Shown here: piece by piece, positions 18,052 to 25,537 of the stretch
Layout: the number at the start of each line of letters is the position of its first letter
Position numbering within the stretch: position 1 is the first letter of the stretch
Notes under the pieces: generated by a model
Told to the model about the DNA's origin: nothing
The model's database searches: none
The model's input: the letters and a program-made list of their open reading frames with translations, nothing else
Made by a program: the position numbers and the translations under genes
Origin: Nocardiopsis coralli
GTDB taxonomy: Bacteria > Actinomycetota > Actinomycetes > Streptosporangiales > Streptosporangiaceae
Length of the DNA: 64,000 nt
Direction of reading: 5' to 3'
NCBI RefSeq assembly: GCF_014892575.1
Contig: NZ_JADBGI010000005.1
Coordinates: 248,001-312,000 of the forward strand

Positions 18052-18573
18052 TCAGAGGCCGGTGGGCTCCACGCGTCCGGTGTCGACGTCGTAGATCGCG
18101 CCGGTCACGGGCAGCCCCGCGGGCAGCAGCGGGTGGTGGCGGATGCGCTCCAGGTCGTGCTTGAGCGCTCCCAGCTGGTCGTTGTCGGTCTTGAACTCCA
18201 GGCTCCGGGTGTCCACGCCGTACTGCTCCTCGATGAGGTCGTGGACCACGTCGTCGTTCTCCACGGACGCCATCTTGCACTTGGTGTGCGGCAGGATCAG
18301 CACCCGCTCCACACCCAGCAGGTACACGGCCAGGACCAGCGTGCGCAGGGTGTCGTCGGTGACGCGCGCGCCCGCGTTGCGCAGGATCTTCGCGTCACCC
18401 GGGCCCAGGCCGAGCATGTCCAGCGGCTCGATGCGCGAGTCCATGCACGTGACCAGCGCCAGGCCCCGCTTGGCGACGGGCTGCAGGCCGTTCAGGGAGA
18501 AGTTCGCGGCGTACTCGGCGTTGGCCGAGAAGACGTCGTCGAAAGGGGAGGAGGTCTGGTCGGACTGGCTCAC
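18052..18573 (-). CDS. Beta-class carbonic anhydrase
   Basis: The 173-residue protein has the zinc-site motifs of the beta class: TCMDSR (Cys with its Asp/Arg dyad) and LILPHTKCKM (His and Cys). It interconverts CO2 and bicarbonate in the cytoplasm. Length and motif spacing suit the short bacterial beta-CA branch. GTG 18573 is preceded by GAGGAAGGG about ten bases upstream; the in-frame upstream extension is Cys/Pro-rich and unlike coding sequence. It lies between parC and the TPR gene on the same strand, each with its own hairpin or gap. Confidence 0.88.
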   Translation of the reverse strand: MSQSDQTSSPFDDVFSANAEYAANFSLNGLQPVAKRGLALVTCMDSRIEPLDMLGLGPGDAKILRNAGARVTDDTLRTLVLAVYLLGVERVLILPHTKCKMASVENDDVVHDLIEEQYGVDTRSLEFKTDNDQLGALKHDLERIRHHPLLPAGLPVTGAIYDVDTGRVEPTGL

Positions 18574-18711
18574 TCTCGGTGCCCTTCCTCGTTCGTTGGT
18601 CTCAGGTGTGCACGGCCGCGCACACCCCAGGGGAGCTACCGTGCACAGGCAAGACACGGTACGCATGCGCCTCGCCACGTCCGGTATCGGAACGTGACCG
18701 GGTCCGGGGGG

Positions 18712-21201
18712 TCAGGAGGACGGTGCGTCCACCGGGGCGATGCCGGAGTCGGTCTGCCCCGACCCCACGGACGCCACGAGGCTGCCCATGGCCTCACCGG
18801 ACCCGTCCCTGCGGTCGTTGGTGTCGGGCAGGCGTACCGGCTTGCCGTCGGCGCGTGCGGCGCGCGCGGGGGACCGGCCGATCCAGCCGAACAGCAGGGT
18901 GTCCTCGCCCTTGAGGTAGCGGTGGCAGCGCACACCGCCGGTCGCACGCCCCTTCGAGGGGTAGGAATCGAACGGGGTGACCTTGGCCGACCCCCCGTCG
19001 GTTCCGGCCAGGGACTGCGAGGACCCCGACACCGTCACCACGACCGAGTCCTGCGGGCTCGGCACGGACCCGAACCACAGCACCCGGGCGTCCTCGGTCA
19101 CGCGGATGCCGGCCACACCGCCGGCGGGGCGCCCCTGGGGACGCACAGCGGAGGCGGAGAAGCGCAGCAGCTGCGCCTCTGAGGTGATGAAGGCCAGGTC
19201 CTCCTCACCGGTGGACAACTGGGTCGCGCCCACGACCCGGTCGTCGTCCTTCAGCGCGATCACCTCGAAGTCGTCCTTGTTCGGCGGCTGGTCGGGCGCC
19301 ACACGCTTGACCACACCGCCCCGGGTGCCCAGGACGAACCCGGGCCCGTCGGTGTGCATGCCGACCACCGACACCACACCTTCGCCGTCCTCCAGCTGGA
19401 CGAACTCCTCCGCGGGCAGCCCGGAGGTCAACGGCGGCGCATCCTCGGCGGAGTCGGGCACTTCGGGCAGTTCCACCACCGGAACCCGGATCAACCGGCC
19501 CAGGTCGGTGATGAGCCCGATCTCCGAACGCGACGTGGTGGGCAGCGACGTGGCGACCGAGTCGTGCGCGGTCCGGATGCCCTCGTAGGCGGGCGGAAGG
19601 GCCGCGCCCTTGCTGCGCCCGATCCTGCCGTCGGTCCCCATGAGCACGTGGCAGGGCTGGTCGGCCATCTCCAGCGGGATCACCGCGGCCTTGGCCTCGC
19701 CGTCGTTCTCGCGCAGCTGCGTGCGGCGCGGGGTGGCGTACTCCTTGGTGACGGCGTTGAGCTCCTTGGCGACCACGCGCCGCAGCTTCTTGTCCGACTC
19801 CAGGATCGCCGTGAGCTCCTCGATCTCCTTGTTGAGCTTGTCGCGCTCGGTCTCCAGCTCCAGGCGGTCGAAGCGGGTCAGACGGCGCAGCGGGGTGTCG
19901 AGGATGTAGCGGGCCTGCACGTCGGAGAGGTCGTAGGCGCCCTTGAGCGCCTCGCGCGCACCGGCGGTGTCGTCGGCCTCGCGGATCAGGGCGATCACAC
20001 GGTCGATGTCGAGCAGCGCGACCATGAGGCCGTCGACCAGGTGCAGGCGCTCGCGGCGCTTGTCGCGCCGGTACTCGCTGCGGCGGCGGACCACATCGAG
20101 GCGGTGGTCGACGTAGACCTGGAGGAGGTCGCGCAGGCCCAGGGTGCGGGGCTGGCCGTCGACGAGCGCGACGTTGTTGATCCCGAAGGACTCCTCCATC
20201 GGGGTCAGGCGGTAGAGCTCCTCGAGCACGGCCTCGGGGTTGAACCCGTTCTTGAGCTCCACGACCAGCCGCAGGCCCTGGTTGCGGTCGGTGAGGTCCT
20301 TGAGGTCGGAGATGCCCTGGAGCTTCTTGGACTGCACCAGCTCCTTGATGCGGCTGACGACCTTCTCCGGGCCCACGTTGTAGGGCAGCTCGGTCACGAC
20401 CAGGCCGGTGCGGCGGGCCGAGACCTTCTCGATGGAGACGGTCGCGCGCGTCTTGAAGCTGCCGCGGCCGCGGGCGTAGGCGTCGCGGATCCCGTCCAGG
20501 CCCACGATGGTCCCGCCGGTGGGCAGGTCCGGCCCGGGCACGAACTCCATGAGGTCGTCGAGGCTCGCGTCCGGGTGCAGGACCAGGTGCCGGGCGGCCG
20601 TGATCACCTCGCCCAGGTTGTGCGGCGCCATGTTCGTGGCCATGCCGACGGCGATCCCGGAGGAGCCGTTGACCAGCAGGTTCGGGAACGCGGCGGGGAG
20701 GACCTCGGGTTCGTTCTCCTGCCCGTCGTAGTTGGGCTTGAACTCGACGACGTTCTCGTCGATGCCCTCGACCAGGAGCTGTGCGGGGCGGGCCAGGCGG
20801 GCCTCGGTGTAACGCATCGCGGCGGGGGCGTCGTCGCCGCCGAGGGAACCGAAGTTGCCGTGGCCGTCCACCAACGGCACACGCATCGCGAAGGACTGGC
20901 TGAGCCGGACCAGGGCGTCGTAGATCGCGGAGTCGCCGTGGGGGTGCAGGCGACCCATCACGTCACCGACGACGCGGGCGCACTTGACGTGCCCGCGGTC
21001 GGGGCGCAGCCCCATCTCGTTCATCTGGTAGAGGATGCGGCGCTGCACGGGCTTCATGCCGTCGCGTGCGTCCGGGAGTGCGCGTTGGTAGATGACCGAG
21101 TACGCGTACTCCAGGAAGCTGCCGCGCATCTCCTCGGAGACGTCGATGTCGATGATCTTCTCGGCGAGATCCTCGGGGGGACGGGAAGTAGTACGGGCCA
21201 T
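18712..21201 (-). CDS. parC: DNA topoisomerase IV subunit A (ParC)
   Basis: The 829-residue type IIA topoisomerase breakage-reunion subunit has the quinolone-region helix HPHGDSAIYDALVR (Ser91) and catalytic Tyr131 in AAMRYTEARL. A coiled-coil gate region (DIDRVIALIREADD...) and a C-terminal six-blade beta-propeller follow. The GyrA-box QRRGGKG was not found in the C-terminal domain, which supports ParC over GyrA. With ParE it decatenates daughter chromosomes. ATG 21201 is taken as start; ATG 21210 is an alternative with an equally weak ribosome site. The QRDR residues look wild type (Ser at the usual resistance position). Confidence 0.9.
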   Translation of the reverse strand: MARTTSRPPEDLAEKIIDIDVSEEMRGSFLEYAYSVIYQRALPDARDGMKPVQRRILYQMNEMGLRPDRGHVKCARVVGDVMGRLHPHGDSAIYDALVRLSQSFAMRVPLVDGHGNFGSLGGDDAPAAMRYTEARLARPAQLLVEGIDENVVEFKPNYDGQENEPEVLPAAFPNLLVNGSSGIAVGMATNMAPHNLGEVITAARHLVLHPDASLDDLMEFVPGPDLPTGGTIVGLDGIRDAYARGRGSFKTRATVSIEKVSARRTGLVVTELPYNVGPEKVVSRIKELVQSKKLQGISDLKDLTDRNQGLRLVVELKNGFNPEAVLEELYRLTPMEESFGINNVALVDGQPRTLGLRDLLQVYVDHRLDVVRRRSEYRRDKRRERLHLVDGLMVALLDIDRVIALIREADDTAGAREALKGAYDLSDVQARYILDTPLRRLTRFDRLELETERDKLNKEIEELTAILESDKKLRRVVAKELNAVTKEYATPRRTQLRENDGEAKAAVIPLEMADQPCHVLMGTDGRIGRSKGAALPPAYEGIRTAHDSVATSLPTTSRSEIGLITDLGRLIRVPVVELPEVPDSAEDAPPLTSGLPAEEFVQLEDGEGVVSVVGMHTDGPGFVLGTRGGVVKRVAPDQPPNKDDFEVIALKDDDRVVGATQLSTGEEDLAFITSEAQLLRFSASAVRPQGRPAGGVAGIRVTEDARVLWFGSVPSPQDSVVVTVSGSSQSLAGTDGGSAKVTPFDSYPSKGRATGGVRCHRYLKGEDTLLFGWIGRSPARAARADGKPVRLPDTNDRRDGSGEAMGSLVASVGSGQTDSGIAPVDAPSS

Positions 21202-21628
21202 GAACGTCATTCTGGCCTGTTCCGGGGACTGGAACGTACGCGGGCACCCGGTCGGGCGGGTGTGAGTCGCGTGACTGCGGGGTTTTTGTCGGGATGGGCG
21301 GCGGTTCTCGTCCCGCGAGCGGGTCGGGGCGAGAACCACCTCCGCACACCTGGGGGATGGGTATCGGGGAGTGGCGTCTGCTGCGACGCCGTCCCCGCGG
21401 GTGCCCTGTGCACCCCTGGACGTGAGACCTCTCCGGGAAGTGTTCAACTGTTGGGAACGGAGGGCAATGCCGGGAAAGGCAAGAGTGGCCGTTCCGTTAC
21501 CCCTGTCACCTCGTGGTGCTTTTAGGTACTGGGTTCCGATTCTGGGTTTTCCCGGGCCGGAAGGGTTCTCGGCCTGGACCGGGCCTGCAACCGATTCCGG
21601 GCCCTCCGGCTCTGGTACCAAGGAACGC

Positions 21629-23788
21629 ATGAGGACCCCCACGCACGACGGCACCCACGACCCCTCCTCGGCCCCGGCCGGCGGCGCCCTGCGCGAGCGC
21701 GCCGAACAGCACCTGCGCGCCCTGGCGGGCGACGGTGCCCGGCTGCGCGAGGACCAGTGGAGAGCCATCCACGCCCTGGTCGCCGACCAGCGGCGGGCCC
21801 TGGTCGTGCAGCGCACCGGGTGGGGCAAGTCCGCCGTGTACTTCGTCGCCACGGCCCTGCGCCGCGGTGAGGGCGCCGGGCCCACCGTCATCGTCTCCCC
21901 GCTGCTGGCGCTCATGCGCAACCAGATCGCCGCCGCCGAACGCGCCGGGATCCGGGCCCGCACCATCAACAGCTCCAACACCACGGACTGGGAGTCGACC
22001 TACGCCGACGTCGCAGCCGGGCTCGTCGACGTGCTGCTCGTCAGCCCCGAACGCCTCAACAACCCCGAGTTCCGCGACCGTGTGCTGCCCGAACTGGCCG
22101 CCGGGGCCGGGCTGGTCGTGATCGACGAGGCCCACTGCGTCTCCGACTGGGGCCACGACTTCCGCCCCGACTACCGGCGCATCCGCCAGCTCCTGCACGA
22201 CCTGCCCGACGGCATCCCCGTGCTCGCCACCACCGCCACCGCGAACGAACGGGTCACCCACGACGTGGCCGAGCAGCTGCGCTCGGGCGACGAACGCCAG
22301 GAGACCCTCGTCCTGCGCGGCCCCCTCGAACGCGAGAGCCTGCGCCTGGCCGTGGCGCAACTGCCCGACCCGACCGCGCGCATGGGATGGCTGGCCGAGC
22401 ACCTGCCGCGTATCGAGGGTTCCGGCATCATCTACACCCTCACCGTCAACGCCGCCCTCGAGACCGCCCGGTTCCTGACCGAACAGGGCATGGCCGTGCG
22501 GGCCTACACCGGGCAGACCGACCCCGAGGAACGGCGTGAGGCCGAGGACGCCCTGCTCGCCAACGAGGTCAAGGCCCTGGTCGCCACCAGCGCGCTGGGC
22601 ATGGGCTTCGACAAACCCGACCTCGGGTTCGTGGTCCACCTGGGTGCGCCCCAGTCGCCGATCTCCTACTACCAGCAGGTCGGACGTGCCGGGCGCGGGC
22701 TCGACCGTGCCGAGGCCGTGCTGCTGCCCGGACGCGAGGACACCCAGATCTGGGACTACTTCGCGAGTCTGTCCTTCCCGCCCGAACAGACCGTGCGCCA
22801 GACGCTGGACACCCTCGCCGAGGCGGGGGAACCGCTCTCCGTCGCCCGCCTGGAGACCCGGGTGGACCTGCGGCGTTCCCGGCTGGAGCAGATGCTCAAG
22901 GTGCTGGACGTCGACGGGGCGGTGCAGCGGGTGCGCGGCGGGTGGGTCTCCACCGGGCGCCCGTGGATCTACGACTCCGAGCGCTACACGGCCGTCGCCG
23001 CCGCCCGCGAGCGCGAACGCCGGGCGATGCTGGACTACATCGCCGCGACCACGTGCCGCATGGAGTTCCTGCGCGGCCAGCTCGACGACGCCGAGGCCGA
23101 ACCCTGCGGCCGCTGCGACGTGTGCACCGGCCGGTACTGGCCCACCGAGGTCGACCCCGGGCGCCGCGACGCCGCCGCGGGCATGCTCGACCGGCCCGGC
23201 ACGCCCATCGCCCCGCGCCGGCAGTGGCCGACCGGGATGAAGACCCTCGACATCCCCCTCTCCGGCCGGGTGCCCGAGGGCGAACGCCACGAGGAGGGAC
23301 GTGCCCTGGCCCGCTTCACCGACGTCGGATGGGGCAGTGAACTCCGCCGGATCCTGGCGGTGGACGCCCCCGACGAGCCGGTGAGCGACCGGGTGCTGCA
23401 GGGTCTGGTGCGGGTACTGGCCGACTGGGACTGGGCCCGGCGCCCCGTCGCCGTGGCCGCGATGCCGTCGGTGACCCGCCCCGCGCTCGTCGCCGACCTG
23501 GCCGGACGCCTCGCCCGCCTGGGGCGGCTCGAACCGCTCGGTTCACTGGAGTACGCGGACCCCGCGGGGCCGGGGGAGCGGCGGCACAACAGCGCTCTGC
23601 GCCTGGCCCAGGTGCACAAGGCCCTTCGTATCGGGCCGGACCTGGCCGGGCGCGCAGGACAGGTGGATGGTCCGGTGCTGCTCGTGGACGATCACGCCGA
23701 CACCGGGTGGAGCCTGGCGGTGGGCGCGTCGCTGCTGCGCCGCGCAGGCGCCCCCGCCGTCCTGCCCCTCACCCTCGCAGCAGGCTGA
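21629..23788 (+). CDS. RecQ-family DNA helicase with C-terminal PRTase-like motif
   Basis: This 719-residue superfamily 2 helicase has motif I QRTGWGKSAVYF (Lys67), motif II VIDEAHCVSDWGHDFRP (Asp166-Glu-Ala-His169), a helicase C domain with QVGRAGRG, and a RecQ zinc site near EPCGRCDVC. RecQ enzymes unwind DNA 3' to 5' in repair. The C-terminus is unusual: after a winged-helix-like part comes GPVLLVDDHADTGWSL (VDD at 686-688, TG at 692-693). This looks like the PRPP-binding loop of phosphoribosyltransferases such as ComF, preceded by an ERRHNSALR stretch. ATG 21629 follows AAGGA. It is divergent from parC. Confidence 0.88.
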   Translation: MRTPTHDGTHDPSSAPAGGALRERAEQHLRALAGDGARLREDQWRAIHALVADQRRALVVQRTGWGKSAVYFVATALRRGEGAGPTVIVSPLLALMRNQIAAAERAGIRARTINSSNTTDWESTYADVAAGLVDVLLVSPERLNNPEFRDRVLPELAAGAGLVVIDEAHCVSDWGHDFRPDYRRIRQLLHDLPDGIPVLATTATANERVTHDVAEQLRSGDERQETLVLRGPLERESLRLAVAQLPDPTARMGWLAEHLPRIEGSGIIYTLTVNAALETARFLTEQGMAVRAYTGQTDPEERREAEDALLANEVKALVATSALGMGFDKPDLGFVVHLGAPQSPISYYQQVGRAGRGLDRAEAVLLPGREDTQIWDYFASLSFPPEQTVRQTLDTLAEAGEPLSVARLETRVDLRRSRLEQMLKVLDVDGAVQRVRGGWVSTGRPWIYDSERYTAVAAARERERRAMLDYIAATTCRMEFLRGQLDDAEAEPCGRCDVCTGRYWPTEVDPGRRDAAAGMLDRPGTPIAPRRQWPTGMKTLDIPLSGRVPEGERHEEGRALARFTDVGWGSELRRILAVDAPDEPVSDRVLQGLVRVLADWDWARRPVAVAAMPSVTRPALVADLAGRLARLGRLEPLGSLEYADPAGPGERRHNSALRLAQVHKALRIGPDLAGRAGQVDGPVLLVDDHADTGWSLAVGASLLRRAGAPAVLPLTLAAG

Positions 23789-24337
23789 CCCGAGGGAAGG
23801 CGCGCACGGCCGTGGGCCCGTGCCTTCGGCGCGGAACGCAGGGCACGCGTGCGGTGCGCACGGCCGGTACGGGGCGGAGAAGTGCTGCGCACGCCGTGCG
23901 GCGGGTTCCGGGAGGCGGGGCGTTCACCGATGGGTGCGCGTGGTGTGTGCGCGTTCTTTCGGCACGCAGGGTGTGGGCCGTGGGCGTCGCGCGGGGGCAC
24001 CGATGGGTGTGCGTGGTGCGTGCGCGTTTCCCCGGCACACAGGGTGTGAGCCGTGGGTCGTAGGCGTCGCGCGGCGGGGCGTTCATCGGCGGGTGCGCGT
24101 GGTGCGTGCGCCGTTCCTTCGGGACTAGCACTGTCGGCCGTGGGCCGGGCGTTCACCTTCGTGTGCCCGTCGCGGTGCGCTGAGCGTACGGGGTGCCGAC
24201 CAGCGCCGTGCCTGGTCCGTGCGTGCGGGGCCCTGGTCCGGCGGCGGGCATTGCCCGTGGTGCGCACGGGCCGAGGCGTGCGCGGCACGTATGGGGTGTG
24301 CCTTGCACGTCACCGGGGACAGGGGATCCGCGTGGGG
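23789..24337. other. Gene-free region between recQ and pfkB genes
   Basis: This 549-base stretch follows the RecQ gene and precedes the end of the convergent PfkB gene. All frames are open for long distances because of composition, but they are Arg/Pro/His-rich and lack ribosome sites. It contains the degenerate repeat described separately. I see no supported gene or RNA. Confidence 0.55.
23925..24125. repeat. Degenerate tandem repeat, about 73-86 bp units
   Basis: Three units begin at 23925, 23998 and 24084 (the last partial). Each has a core close to GCGTGGTGCGTGCGC followed by a short pyrimidine-rich stretch (TTCTTTC, TTCCCC, TTCCTTC); the first two go on to CAGGGTGTG and GGCGTCGCGCGG. 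Units differ by substitutions and small indels. No protein-coding explanation fits. Confidence 0.65.
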
Positions 24338-25282
24338 TCAGCGGATGCGCTGGCCGCGCGGGGCGCCGCGCCGCACCGGCTGGCCCTCACCCAGGTCCGG
24401 GCGGGCACCCGGCTGGTGCAGGGCCCGCGCCGCCAGGCGCTGGGCGCGGCCGAGCGCCTCTTTCGGGTGGCGGCCCACCAGCCAGGCCGGCAGGAAACCG
24501 GCCATGAACGCATCACCCGCGCCGACGGAGCCCGGCGACGGCTCCACCGGCTCGGCCGGCACCGTCACGCAGTCCTCGCGGGTCTTGGACGCCCACAGGC
24601 CGCCCTCGTCACCCAGCTTCAGCACCACGTTCGGGAACCACGCCGTGAGCACCTTGGCCGCGGCCTCGGGCTCCTCACGGCCGGTGAGCACCTTGGCCTG
24701 GTCCATGTTGGCGAAGAGCAGCCGCACACCCTGCGTCCACTCCAGGAACTCCTCGGCACCGGCACGCTTGAGCGGCGCGTGCGAACCGCCGTCCACCGAG
24801 ATGGACATCCCGGACTCCTGCGCCGTCCGCAGCGCCACACGCGCCGCACGGCGGGAGTCCTCGTTGATGAGCGTGTACCCGGAGACGTGCAGGTGCCCGT
24901 CCGGGCCGAACACGTCGCGGGGCAGGTCCTCGGGCTGGAGACGGGCGTTGGCGCCGGGGTCACTGAGCATGGTGCGGTCGCCGCGGTGCGTGATCATGAC
25001 CACGCACGTGCCGGTGGGGCGCTCCGGGTCCATGACCATCCGGGAGTCCAGCCCGTACCCCATGAGCTCCATCTCGCGGGTGCGGCCGGTGATGTCGGAG
25101 CCCCGCCTGCCGACGAAGGTCGTGTCGGTTCCCTCCACGGCGAGCCACGAGGCGATGTTGGCGCCCGAGCCCCCGCCGTACATGACCACTGATGCAGGGG
25201 TGTCGCTGCCGCGGGCCAACGGGTGGAACGCGCGCGCGACTGCATCGGTCATGAGATCACCGATTACGACCACTCGTGTCAT
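24338..25282 (-). CDS. PfkB-family carbohydrate kinase
   Basis: The 314-residue protein is a ribokinase-like sugar kinase. It has the N-terminal strand VVVIGDLMTD, the substrate/lid region YGGGSGANIA, and the C-terminal catalytic signature PGSVGAGDAFMAGFL, where the Asp is the base. It transfers phosphate from ATP to a sugar or nucleoside; the substrate cannot be read from sequence. ATG 25282 is chosen; GTG 25294, four codons earlier, has a CATAAC hexamer eight bases upstream and is also possible. It is divergent from the PatA-like gene, sharing a 243-base control region. Confidence 0.85.
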   Translation of the reverse strand: MTRVVVIGDLMTDAVARAFHPLARGSDTPASVVMYGGGSGANIASWLAVEGTDTTFVGRRGSDITGRTREMELMGYGLDSRMVMDPERPTGTCVVMITHRGDRTMLSDPGANARLQPEDLPRDVFGPDGHLHVSGYTLINEDSRRAARVALRTAQESGMSISVDGGSHAPLKRAGAEEFLEWTQGVRLLFANMDQAKVLTGREEPEAAAKVLTAWFPNVVLKLGDEGGLWASKTREDCVTVPAEPVEPSPGSVGAGDAFMAGFLPAWLVGRHPKEALGRAQRLAARALHQPGARPDLGEGQPVRRGAPRGQRIR

Positions 25283-25524
25283 TTCGCCAGCCACCGCCGA
25301 GGGTTATGAGAATCCGTGCCCGAACGACGTTAACAGGTGAACTGTCAGCTACGTGTAACGAAGTGACAGCGCCCCGGACACGCTGTGTCCAGGGGACGAT
25401 CGGCCCACAGACGGGGGAACCAGGACTCTGTGCGGATCGTTGAGAAAGGCCCTGCTCCGCGTGGCCTGCGCGGTGTTTTCGTGCGGGCAGCGAGGACTTT
25501 CCCCAGATTCGACCGAATGTCGTC

Positions 25525-25530
25525 TAGTCT
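25525..25530 (+). promoter_or_regulatory. -10 hexamer TAGTCT, probable leaderless start
   Basis: TAGTCT stands seven bases before GTG 25538 and lies downstream of the alternative ATG 25517, which argues for the GTG as the true start. Confidence 0.5.
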
Positions 25531-25537
25531 CGCAGTC

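Noticed and set aside
23925-24125. CRISPR-like array in the repeat region
   Set aside because: Units are 73-86 bp, only about three, degenerate across the whole unit, with no constant repeat plus variable spacer and no cas genes.
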